From DASPTH01 sp035623515 (lineage in GTDB: Bacteria; Actinomycetota; Acidimicrobiia; IMCC26256; DASPTH01): DNA of 29,442 nucleotides. Positions 7,231 to 13,771 of this stretch are shown here, one piece after another (position 1 is the stretch's first letter; every line of letters starts with the position of its first letter). The DNA lies in NCBI GenBank assembly GCA_035623515.1, contig DASPTH010000048.1:1-29442 (forward strand). The letters are read 5' to 3'. The translations under genes were made by a program, and so were the position numbers. The notes beneath the pieces were generated by a model, which had not been told where the DNA came from, searched no databases, and saw only the letters and a program-made list of their open reading frames with translations.

Positions 7231-8352
7231 ATGGCAGGTTGGCGTCTCGCATTCGTCGCCGTGGTGTGCGCGGTGGTCGCGGGTGTGCCGGGCACGGTTC
7301 ACGCGGCGCCGGTCGCCGCGGCCGGCGATTCGACCGCGGCCGACGAGCTGAGCGAGCGGGCGGCCGCGCTCGAGTTGCTCACCTTCGTACCCACGTCCTA
7401 CCGCGGCACGTGTCTCACCTTCGACGCGTCGCGCTCGACCTACCTGACGCCGTACCTCGACCACATCACGGCGGCGCTCACGTGCCGGCCGTCCAGCGGC
7501 GCCGACAGCGCGTGGCTGTTCAAGTTCGACGACGCGGGTGCCATGAACCAGGCGCTCGATGCCTTCTACCAGGGCCTCCCGCCCAGCACGACGGGTGACT
7601 GCCCCGGCACCGGCGACTGGGATCGCGACGGCGCGCACGCTGGGCGCTGGTCGTGCTATGTCGGCGACGACGGTCGCGCCGGCCTCAACTGGACCGACGA
7701 CGCCGACCTGATCCTGAGCTCGGCCGCCCGCAACGACAAGGATCTCACCACGCTGTCGCAATGGTGGGAGACCACGGACGCCGCTCCGCTCGCCACGCCG
7801 GTCGACGCGGGAGACACGACACCCGTGAGCCTGGCGGCGTGGGCCGCCAACGCCAGAGAGCTGGTCGCCACGTCCGTCCCCCGATCGGAGCGACAGTCGT
7901 GCCGGGTCGACCCGATCACCACGGGGGGACTCGGAGCACTCCTGTACCAAGCTCGCATCTGGATCGCGACATCGGTCACCTGTGAGGCCAAGGGCGTCGA
8001 CTACGTGAGCTACGTGCAGTTCCGCAACGACGTCTCCCTCGACGGCATCCATCCGATCGACGGCGTCTTCGAGTGGGTCAAGGACAACGTCGACGAGGAC
8101 GAGCCGCGCGTCGAGTCGGGAACCGTCTCGTGCGAATCCTCCGGCACGTGGTCGCGCCATGGCCACGACGTGGGCGAGTACGCCTGCTTCTACGTGCCCA
8201 CCAGCCACGGCGGCGAGGCGGCCCTCGTGAACTGGACCGAAGACAACCTCGACATCCTCTCGCTCGCCGGTCGCGAGGACGGCCACGCCGTCCCGCTCCT
8301 GGAGTTCTGGAAGACGCCTGCCGCCGGCCCTCTCGAAGGGCACGCCGCGTGA
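7231..8352 (+). CDS. Secreted protein with two four-cysteine modules (paralogue B)
   Basis: A 373-residue protein with a signal peptide (residues 1-25, cleavage near VHA|A), alignable with the gene at 6047 over essentially its full length. The modules lie at about 46-180 and 210-361. Cysteines C61, C85, C124, C142 and C224, C251, C301, C319 give spacings 24/39/18 and 27/50/18, the same as in paralogue A. Shared landmarks are GDWDR, AGRW-x-CY, NWTD, WIATSVTC and PIDG-x-F. The ATG at 7231 has a GGGGAGGG ribosome-binding site about 5 bases upstream and lies 53 bases after paralogue A's stop, so the two are probably co-transcribed. The C-terminal tail GPLEGHAA is short. Function unknown. Confidence 0.8.
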   Translation: MAGWRLAFVAVVCAVVAGVPGTVHAAPVAAAGDSTAADELSERAAALELLTFVPTSYRGTCLTFDASRSTYLTPYLDHITAALTCRPSSGADSAWLFKFDDAGAMNQALDAFYQGLPPSTTGDCPGTGDWDRDGAHAGRWSCYVGDDGRAGLNWTDDADLILSSAARNDKDLTTLSQWWETTDAAPLATPVDAGDTTPVSLAAWAANARELVATSVPRSERQSCRVDPITTGGLGALLYQARIWIATSVTCEAKGVDYVSYVQFRNDVSLDGIHPIDGVFEWVKDNVDEDEPRVESGTVSCESSGTWSRHGHDVGEYACFYVPTSHGGEAALVNWTEDNLDILSLAGREDGHAVPLLEFWKTPAAGPLEGHAA

Positions 8353-8373
8353 GATCCACCAGCGCGGGACGCG

Positions 8374-8769
8374 TCAACCGGTCGCGTCGCCACTCGCTCC
8401 ACCGGTCGAGGAGGGCGGCTCCCCCGTCGTGAACCGCCACCGGTTCCAGGGCCACGCGCCGTCGATCTCGACCTCGAGCGAGAAGCTCAACACGATCCGG
8501 ACGAGCACGATGGCGGCGAGCACCGCCACACTCGTGAGCGTCTGGTCGACGACGATCGTGCGGATGATGTCGGCGATGATCAACACCTCCAGCCCGAGCA
8601 GGATCACCCGCCCCAGGTTCTCGCGGAGGTGCTGGTAGGGGTCCGGAGCGTGGTGGCGTACTTGCCGGGCGTAGATGCCGAAGGCGACCGACCCACCGAC
8701 GACCATGATCGCTCCGCCGACGCCTTCGACGACGCGCACGACCTCGCTGACGACGTGCTCGTAGCTCAC
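8374..8769 (-). CDS. DUF1622 family membrane protein
   Basis: A 131-residue protein with three hydrophobic segments (about residues 15-33, 53-73, 78-97). It carries the family hallmarks LRENLGRVILLGLEVLIIADIIRT (shown in pieces: ENLGRVILLGLE, IADIIRT) and SFSLEVEIDGAWPW. I chose the GTG at 8769 (VSYEHVVSEV) because it gives the usual family length of about 120. An earlier GTG at 8832 would run through the promoter region and into the start of the divergent gene at 8823. The Ser/Thr/Gly-rich tail (last 20 residues) is not typical. Function of DUF1622 is unknown. Confidence 0.85.
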   Translation of the reverse strand: MSYEHVVSEVVRVVEGVGGAIMVVGGSVAFGIYARQVRHHAPDPYQHLRENLGRVILLGLEVLIIADIIRTIVVDQTLTSVAVLAAIVLVRIVLSFSLEVEIDGAWPWNRWRFTTGEPPSSTGGASGDATG

Positions 8770-8804
8770 CGGCGCAACCGTAGCGACGCGGCGTGCGGCA
8801 TCGC

Positions 8805-8810
8805 TAGGGT
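8805..8810 (+). promoter_or_regulatory. Candidate -10 box (TAGGGT) upstream of the lipoprotein hydrolase
   Basis: TAGGGT, a frequent actinobacterial -10 variant, ends 12 bases before the ATG at 8823, predicting a very short or absent leader. No good Shine-Dalgarno sequence precedes the ATG. The -35 region is weak (TAGCGAC around 8781). Confidence 0.35.
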
Positions 8811-8822
8811 CGGCCCTCTCGA

Positions 8823-9908
8823 ATGACACCACATGACGAGCAGTCGACGGGTAGCCGGGTAGGGCCGTTGCTCGTCATCGTGTTCGCGATCGCCGCACTG
8901 GCGAGCGCGTGCAGCGGCGGCTCGCGCGGCTCGACTTCGTCGGGCGAACGAGTGCGGTTGATCGCGCCGGGCGGTCTCCGCTCCCTTCTCGCCCGCGAGC
9001 GCAGGACAGGAGCGCAGTCGACGTCCACCACCACACCGCCGACCACCACCACGCTCCCGACGGCTCCGTTCCCCGTCGCACACACGACGTTGCACCTGGT
9101 CGACACGACCCGCGGTTCGCCGGCCCGCGGTGGTGCACCCGCGGAGCCCCACCGCGCGCTCGTGACGACCGTGTACTACCCCGCGTCCGAGGCGCCGAGC
9201 GATGCCACACCCGAGCCGCCGCCGGCCGCGGGTCGCTTCCCGCTCGTCGTGTTCGCGCACGGCTACGAGATCGACGCCGCCGCCTACGCGCCGCTGCTGC
9301 ACGACCTCGCGACCGGGGGGTTCGTCGTTGCCGCGCCCGACTTCCCCGGGACGAGCACTGCCTACGGCGGGGCCGCGAACCGCGCCGACACCTTGGAACA
9401 ACCGGCCGACCTCTCCTTCGTGATCACCTCGCTGCTGCACGCGTCGGCCAACCCCGGGCTGCTCCACGACACGATCAACCCCGACGAGATCGGCGACAGC
9501 GGTCACTCCGACGGCGGCGTGACCGCGGCTGCCACCGCGTACAACACCTGCTGCATCGACCCGAGGATCAAGGCCGCCACGATCCTCACCGGCGGCGCGT
9601 TCGGCTTCGAGGGACAGTGGTTCCCGCCGGGTACGCCACCGGTCATGTTCGTGCACGCGGTCGGCGACGAGATCAACCCGTACGGCGCCAGCACGTCGAT
9701 GTTCTCGCAGGCGCAGTCACCGAAGTACCTCCTCACCGTGGAAGACGGCTCGCACCTGGAGGTGTTCGTCGACCCACCCTGGGAACCCGAGGTCGCGCAG
9801 GCGATGATCGCCTTCTACGACCTGTACCTGAAGCACGACGCGACCGCCGAAGCCCGTTTGCACACCGAAGGCGACCAGCCGGGCATGCTCACCCTCGAGC
9901 AAGGCTGA
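8823..9908 (+). CDS. Lipoprotein alpha/beta hydrolase, PAF-acetylhydrolase/dienelactone-hydrolase-like
   Basis: A 361-residue protein. A hydrophobic segment (about 15-29) ends in the lipobox LASAC, with C30 as the lipidated cysteine. A Ser/Thr/Pro-rich linker follows (about 60-82). The alpha/beta hydrolase domain has the oxyanion HG element in VVFAHGYE, the nucleophile elbow GHSDGG (Ser229), a likely acid Asp282 in VGDE, and His311 in EDGSHLE. The order Ser-Asp-His and the AHGYE/GHSDGG pair resemble secreted PAF-AH-like and chlorophyllase-like esterases. It is predicted to be anchored on the outer face of the membrane and to cleave an ester. The substrate cannot be told. The 3' end converges on the VOC gene with 7 bases between stops. 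Confidence 0.85.
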   Translation: MTPHDEQSTGSRVGPLLVIVFAIAALASACSGGSRGSTSSGERVRLIAPGGLRSLLARERRTGAQSTSTTTPPTTTTLPTAPFPVAHTTLHLVDTTRGSPARGGAPAEPHRALVTTVYYPASEAPSDATPEPPPAAGRFPLVVFAHGYEIDAAAYAPLLHDLATGGFVVAAPDFPGTSTAYGGAANRADTLEQPADLSFVITSLLHASANPGLLHDTINPDEIGDSGHSDGGVTAAATAYNTCCIDPRIKAATILTGGAFGFEGQWFPPGTPPVMFVHAVGDEINPYGASTSMFSQAQSPKYLLTVEDGSHLEVFVDPPWEPEVAQAMIAFYDLYLKHDATAEARLHTEGDQPGMLTLEQG

Positions 9909-9921
9909 CGAGCGCTCAGCC
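9903..9921. terminator. Bidirectional hairpin with both stop codons in the stem
   Basis: GGCTGA (9903-9908) and TCAGCC (9916-9921) form a 6-bp perfect stem around a 7-base loop. The hydrolase stop TGA (9906-9908) and the VOC-gene stop (complement of 9916-9918) are both inside the stem. Confidence 0.5.
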
Positions 9922-10347
9922 CGGCGCGCCCTCGATGAACTCAACCGGGATGCCGTCGGGATCGTGGACGTAGAAGCTCCGCATGCCGGGTACCGGCAGC
10001 GCGACGATCGGCGTCACGTCGTGCACGCCCGCAGCGATCATCTCGTCGCGCTTGGTCTCGACGTCGGCGACGTCGAGGCTGAGGTGGACGTTGCCGACGC
10101 GGTGGTGCCCGGTGATGGCGTGCGGCTCGCCACCTTCGCGGTACTGGACCAGCTGGAGACAGAAGTCGCCGTCGCCGAGCATCGCGACGTCGAGCACCGC
10201 GCCGGAGTTGCCGGTGAGAGTGTCGAACCACTCACCTCCGGAACGGACGCGCTCCACCCGGACGTCGAACCCGACGACGTCGCGGTAGAACGCCACGGAG
10301 CGCTCGAGATCGCGGACGGTGAGCCCCACATGGTTGACCTGGTTCAC
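9916..10347 (-). CDS. VOC superfamily (glyoxalase/dioxygenase fold) protein
   Basis: A 143-residue protein with the two beta-alpha-beta-beta-beta units of the vicinal oxygen chelate fold. The N-terminal unit starts NHVGLTVRDLERSVAFYRDVVGF and the second GNVHLSLDVADVE. Likely metal ligands are His6, His88 and Glu136 (VEFIE); the usual fourth position holds Gln65 in FCLQLVQY, not Glu. The GTG at 10347 is preceded by GGGAGGAGG about 6 bases upstream, which fixes the start. An upstream in-frame ATG at 10434 would add unrelated residues. VOC proteins include glyoxalase I, ring-cleavage dioxygenases, epimerases and resistance proteins; at this length and with FYRDVVGF it is closest to glyoxalase/bleomycin-resistance types, without a specific substrate. 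Confidence 0.85.
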   Translation of the reverse strand: MNQVNHVGLTVRDLERSVAFYRDVVGFDVRVERVRSGGEWFDTLTGNSGAVLDVAMLGDGDFCLQLVQYREGGEPHAITGHHRVGNVHLSLDVADVETKRDEMIAAGVHDVTPIVALPVPGMRSFYVHDPDGIPVEFIEGAPG

Positions 10348-10481
10348 GGCGCCCCTCCTCCCGATCTCCCGCGAAGCTACGCCCACCGCCGCCGAGTGGC
10401 CCGAGGAGCCGGACGCTCGCGTTGGATCGAGCACGCGGTCGCGGGTTCACTGGGCGGTGTGAGGGACTCGGGACGGCGGCG

Positions 10482-11183
10482 GTGAGCGCACGCGCTCGCG
10501 GCCGACGGCCGCACTACTGGCCGATGGCGGGTCCTGTCGTCGTGGTGCTCGTGCTGGCCGTCGCACTCCTCGGGGCCGTGCTCCTCGTGAACCTCGCGTC
10601 CTACGCGTACGGCCGATTGGGCCTCGACGGCGCGACCGCATTCGCGGTGCTCTTCCTGTCCATCCTCGGGAGCTGGCTGAACATCCCGGTCGCGCACCTC
10701 CACGCGACCACCACGTTCGAACCGATGCTGGTCCGGGTGTACGGCGTGCTCTACGTGGTCCCCGAACCCGTACGCGTGGGCTCCAAGGTCGTCGCGGTCA
10801 ACGTGGGCGGAGCGGTGATCCCCACCATCCTCTCCGCATACCTGGTGATACACGACGGAATCGGCTGGCAGGCACTTCTCGCGACGACGGTCGTGGCACT
10901 CGTCGTGTACCGGGTCGCGCGAATCGTCCCGGGTATCGGCATCGTCGCGCCCACACTCGTGCCCCCGCTCACGGCCGCCCTCGTGGCATGGGCAGTCGAC
11001 GTCACCGCCATCGCGGCGGTCGCCTACGTCGCGGGGACGCTCGGCACGCTCGTCGGCGCGGACCTCCTCAACCTGCCCCGCATCCGCCGGCTCGATGCGC
11101 CGGTCGTCTCGATGGGCGGCGCCGGGACCTTCGACGGCATCTTCGTCACCGGCATCGTGGCCGTGTTGCTCGCGACGATCTGA
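10482..11183 (+). CDS. DUF1614 family membrane protein
   Basis: A 233-residue polytopic membrane protein with about six to seven hydrophobic segments. It carries family hallmarks: FLSILGSWLNIPV near the first third, VNVGGAVIPT in the middle, GADLLNLPRI, and the C-terminal GGAGTFDGIFVTGIVAVLL. The GTG at 10482 is my preferred start; the ATG at 10524 (MAGPVVVV) is an alternative that trims a basic N-terminus. It is divergent from the VOC gene with 134 bases between starts. Function of DUF1614 is unknown. The conserved glycine-rich segments suggest a transport or channel role, but that is inference. Confidence 0.85.
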   Translation: MSARARGRRPHYWPMAGPVVVVLVLAVALLGAVLLVNLASYAYGRLGLDGATAFAVLFLSILGSWLNIPVAHLHATTTFEPMLVRVYGVLYVVPEPVRVGSKVVAVNVGGAVIPTILSAYLVIHDGIGWQALLATTVVALVVYRVARIVPGIGIVAPTLVPPLTAALVAWAVDVTAIAAVAYVAGTLGTLVGADLLNLPRIRRLDAPVVSMGGAGTFDGIFVTGIVAVLLATI

Positions 11184-11216
11184 CGCGGGCGCGTCTCGTC
11201 GCACGAAGGAGCGCGC

Positions 11217-11236
11217 TTCGGGACCTTCGTCCCTTG
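11217..11236. promoter_or_regulatory. DosR-type palindrome (TTCGGGAC-N4-GTCCC)
   Basis: The 14-bp core GGGAC-CTTC-GTCCC spans 11220-11233 and has TTC on its left. The mycobacterial DosR/DevR box is TTSGGGACTWWAGTCCCSAA; here the left half matches TTCGGGAC and the right half GTCCC, with the same 4-base centre spacing. The right flank (TTG) does not match. The box abuts the candidate -35 element at 11234, and its centre lies about 44 bases upstream of the expected start at 11271, a typical position for an activator site. I found no second GGGAC-N4-GTCCC in the window. Confidence 0.55.
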
Positions 11237-11263
11237 GCAGCCGTGGATCGCCACCCGTACCGT
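11234..11263 (+). promoter_or_regulatory. Candidate promoter TTGGCA-18-TACCGT for a leaderless small gene
   Basis: TTGGCA (11234-11239) and TACCGT (11258-11263) are separated by 18 bases. Seven bases after the -10 lies the GTG at 11271, which is where transcription would be expected to begin. The upstream GTG at 11262 lies inside this -10 box, so it is unlikely to be the start codon. Confidence 0.5.
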
Positions 11264-11270
11264 GCGCGCG

Positions 11271-11531
11271 GTGACCCGACGAACGGTGACGTTGCCCGGT
11301 GTGGAGCCGAGGGCGCAGCTCGACGCCGCCCTCGCCGACGTCCGGCACCGCCTCACCGCGGAGTTCCCAGAGCTTCCGGCCGCGCGGGTGGCCGAGACGG
11401 TGGCGAAGTGCGCGGCGCGCTGGGCCGACGTCCGTGTGACCGAATTCGTGCCGCTGCTCACGGAACGCGAGAGCCGGCGACGGCTACGGGAGGTTGCGGC
11501 CGCGACGGCTGCTCTCCGCCGCTCCGCCTGA
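11271..11531 (+). CDS. Small three-helix-bundle dimerization domain protein
   Basis: An 86-residue helical protein. The stretch RHRLTAEFPELPAARVAETV followed by CAARWADVRV and EFVPLLTERESRRRL matches my memory of actinobacterial proteins named 'three-helix bundle dimerization domain-containing', with the pattern 'L-x-x-x-F-P-x-L-P ... V-x-x-F-V-P-x-L-x-E-R'. The single cysteine is in the second helix. I chose the GTG at 11271 because a -10 box overlaps the alternative GTG at 11262. A DosR-type box lies directly upstream, which would suit a stress- or redox-regulated small protein. Molecular role unknown. Confidence 0.75.
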   Translation: MTRRTVTLPGVEPRAQLDAALADVRHRLTAEFPELPAARVAETVAKCAARWADVRVTEFVPLLTERESRRRLREVAAATAALRRSA

Positions 11532-11535
11532 CCTC

Positions 11536-11564
11536 GTGACCGACTCGACCGCCGGCGTTACTGT
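11536..11564 (+). promoter_or_regulatory. Candidate promoter GTGACC-17-TACTGT for the SABATH methyltransferase gene
   Basis: GTGACC (11536-11541) resembles the -35 TTGAC element. TACTGT (11559-11564) fits TANNNT with a 17-base spacer. The GTG at 11573 lies 8 bases after the -10, so the message may be leaderless; no Shine-Dalgarno sequence is present. Confidence 0.45.
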
Positions 11565-11572
11565 GCCGTCGC

Positions 11573-12598
11573 GTGGCCACGCACGTGATGGACGGAGCCG
11601 GTTTCTACAACCGTCACTCCGCCCAGCAGGCGGCGGCTGCGAGCGCCGGGATCGCGATGTTGCAGCGCGCGGCCGCAAGCACGGAGCTCGTTCGGAGCGG
11701 CCCGCTGGTCGTCGCCGACCTCGGATCGTCGCAAGGCAAGAATTCGATGCATCCCCTGGCGGTCGCGATCGACGCGCTCGACGCGCGTGCGACCGCGGCG
11801 ACAAGGGTCGTCGTGGTGCACACGGACCTTCCCGAGAACGACTTCTCGTCGCTCTTCCGGACGGTGGCGAACGATCCCGACAGCTATCGCCGGCCGGGTG
11901 TGTTCACCTACGCCGCCGGAAGGTCGTTCTACGAGCGGTTGTTCCCCGACGCGACGCTGACGCTCGGTTGGTCGGCCACGGCTGCCGTCTGGTTGAGCGC
12001 GACGCCGTGCGAACTGCCCGACCACCTCTTCTCGTTCGCGGCAACCGGGTCACGCCGCGAGCGATGGAAGGAGGCCGCCGCGCGCGATTGGTGGACGTTC
12101 CTCGACCACCGCGCCCGCGAGTTGCGCCGAGGAGGGCAGCTCGTCGTGAGCCTTCCGGTGGCGGCGCCCGCGTATCTCCCCTGGATGCACGTGGTCGAAG
12201 CCGGCGCCCACGACGCGCTCGACCGGGGCGTGGTCACACCGTCGGAGTACGCGTCGCTGGTGGTGCCCACCTACCTCAGCGAGCCCGAGGACCTGCGCGG
12301 GGCCGTCGAGAGCCACCGCGACCTCGTCCTCGAGGAGTGTGAGGTCGGCGTTGCGCCGGATCCCGCGTACGACGACTACCGCGACCACCAGGATCCCGCG
12401 CGCTACGCGAGCGAGGCCGTCGACCTGTTCCGCGCGTGGGCCGAACCCTCGTTGACGTCCTGCCTCGATCCCGATCGTGACGCCCTGGCTCGCGAGGCGA
12501 CCGCCGCCGCGCTCTTTCGCTGTATTCGGGACGCACTCGCCGGGAGGCCGACCGAGTGCACGTGGTCGATCGGGCTGCTGCGCATCAGGCGGCGCTGA
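11573..12598 (+). CDS. SAM-dependent carboxyl methyltransferase, SABATH family (Methyltransf_7)
   Basis: A 341-residue protein with the SABATH landmarks in order. These are MDGAGFYNRHSAQQ (6-19, substrate lid and carboxylate-binding Gln region), SAM-binding VVADLGSSQGKNS (46-58), HTDLPENDFSSLFR (83-96), and GRSFYERLFP (116-125) followed by SATAAVWLS (134-142), equivalent to the plant 'SSYSLHWLS' segment with its active-site Trp. Family members transfer methyl from S-adenosylmethionine to a carboxylate or ring nitrogen of small acids such as salicylate, benzoate, jasmonate or farnesoate. Length is near the family norm (about 350-380). The start could also be the ATG at 11588, but the family often has a few residues before this Met, and the promoter spacing favours GTG 11573. 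Substrate unknown. Confidence 0.85.
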   Translation: MATHVMDGAGFYNRHSAQQAAAASAGIAMLQRAAASTELVRSGPLVVADLGSSQGKNSMHPLAVAIDALDARATAATRVVVVHTDLPENDFSSLFRTVANDPDSYRRPGVFTYAAGRSFYERLFPDATLTLGWSATAAVWLSATPCELPDHLFSFAATGSRRERWKEAAARDWWTFLDHRARELRRGGQLVVSLPVAAPAYLPWMHVVEAGAHDALDRGVVTPSEYASLVVPTYLSEPEDLRGAVESHRDLVLEECEVGVAPDPAYDDYRDHQDPARYASEAVDLFRAWAEPSLTSCLDPDRDALAREATAAALFRCIRDALAGRPTECTWSIGLLRIRRR

Positions 12599-12621
12599 CC
12601 ACGCCGCCCGGTGTCCTGCGC

Positions 12622-13581
12622 TCACGGCGCGCGTGTCGCCGGGACCCCGAGCGGTGCGATGCCCTTCAGCGTGCGCGCCTCGTCGGGCGAGGCAGGTTCA
12701 CGACCGACGGCGGTCGCCATGGTGACGACGCGTTCGACGAGCTCGGCGTTCGTGGGTGCGCCCTGGTCGGCATAGTGGTAATCACCGATGCCGGTACGCA
12801 CGTCGCCGCCGTCCGCGATGGCCCTCGCCGCGAGCGGCAACCCGTCGGCGCCTTGCACGACCGGCGTCCAGCGCACGGTCTTGTCGGTGAAGAGCTCACG
12901 GGTGAGCGCCAGCATGGCCTGGTAGCGCGTCGCGAGCGCGCGGCCGCGCCAGAAGAACAGCTTCAGGCTCACCTGCGGCTCCGGGACGAGGCCCATGTCG
13001 ACGAGGTTCCTGAGGTTGAGCAGGCACATCGTGTCGGGCGCGGCGAACGACTTCTGGAGCCCGTGCTCCTCGCAGAACCGGCACAGCCAGAGGTGGTCCC
13101 AGCCGTTGTTCATCTGGTGCCCGCGATTGAGCACCCAACCGTCGATGTCGGCGTCGGCGGCACCCGGCACCGCGACCGCGTTGTAGTCGTAGAACGCCCC
13201 GAGATCGATCGGGCCGACCTCGAAGCGCACCCCGTTGCGCACCCCTGCCGCGAAGTGTCGGAAACGCACCTCCGCCGGTGAACAGATCTGCGAGTAGCCG
13301 TCGCACACCGGGACCGAGTCGCCGTACGTCGGGTACGCGATCAACGGCGTCGACTCGGTGACGAGGCGTTGGATCTCGATGTTGAGGTCGATGCTGTTGT
13401 CCATCGACCCGGTCTCCGGATCGCGCCCGTGGTAGTGGACGACGGAAGCTCCCGCGTCCAGGCAGCGGCGGGCGTCGGCCGCGATCTCCTCGGGGGTGTA
13501 CGCGACGCGCGGGTTGCTGGACCGCGGCGTGCCTTCGTTGAGGCCCACTTCGACGACGACCTTCTCGTTCAGCGACGACAC
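12622..13581 (-). CDS. BKACE family protein (DUF849, 3-keto-5-aminohexanoate cleavage enzyme-like)
   Basis: A 319-residue TIM-barrel protein. BKACE enzymes use zinc to condense a beta-keto acid with acetyl-CoA and split it into a new acyl-CoA and acetoacetate. Visible features are TPEEIAADARRCLDAGASVVHYHGRDPETG, shown here by its parts TPEEIA (29-34) and GASVVHYHGRDP with zinc ligands His49 and His51. R262 and D267 in VRTGIGDYHY occupy the catalytic Arg and Asp positions. The third zinc ligand, Glu230 of the characterised Kce (motif R-V-G-x-E-D), is Gly266 here. The start GTG 13581 has AGGGGAG about 5 bases upstream. It is divergent from the amidohydrolase at 13772 and has its own promoter candidate. 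The true reaction may differ from that of Kce. Confidence 0.85.
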   Translation of the reverse strand: MSSLNEKVVVEVGLNEGTPRSSNPRVAYTPEEIAADARRCLDAGASVVHYHGRDPETGSMDNSIDLNIEIQRLVTESTPLIAYPTYGDSVPVCDGYSQICSPAEVRFRHFAAGVRNGVRFEVGPIDLGAFYDYNAVAVPGAADADIDGWVLNRGHQMNNGWDHLWLCRFCEEHGLQKSFAAPDTMCLLNLRNLVDMGLVPEPQVSLKLFFWRGRALATRYQAMLALTRELFTDKTVRWTPVVQGADGLPLAARAIADGGDVRTGIGDYHYADQGAPTNAELVERVVTMATAVGREPASPDEARTLKGIAPLGVPATRAP

Positions 13582-13649
13582 GAGCACTCCCCTCGGCGAT
13601 GACTCCGTTGCCCGCTTTCGAGCTGCGGGCGTCGATTCCGGGCTCCACC

Positions 13650-13678
13650 CTTGTAACAACGACGGCGGAGGCGGTCAA
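13650..13678 (-). promoter_or_regulatory. Promoter for the BKACE gene: TTGACC-17-TACAAG, with overlapping palindrome
   Basis: Read on the minus strand, TTGACC (complement of 13673-13678) and TACAAG (complement of 13650-13655) are 17 bases apart. This is one of the best sigma70-type promoters in the window. It would leave a leader of about 60 bases before GTG 13581. A small palindrome TTGT-A-ACAA (13651-13659) covers the -10 box and could be a repressor half-site. Confidence 0.5.
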
Positions 13679-13771
13679 CTGCGCTCGGGTGCGCCGCTCC
13701 TCGGCTTGCGCGACGTCGAGCCCTCATGTTTCCTGGGTCTCGACTCTCCGCCGATCGAAGGACTCACCGCC

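Noticed and set aside
8374..8832. Longer version of the DUF1622 gene starting at GTG 8832
   Set aside because: The extra 21 residues are not family-like, run through the putative TAGGGT promoter box, and overlap the start of the divergent lipoprotein gene.
12589..12609. GGCGG/CCGCC hairpin at the end of the methyltransferase gene
   Set aside because: A five-base stem with an 11-base loop is expected often by chance in DNA this rich in G and C.
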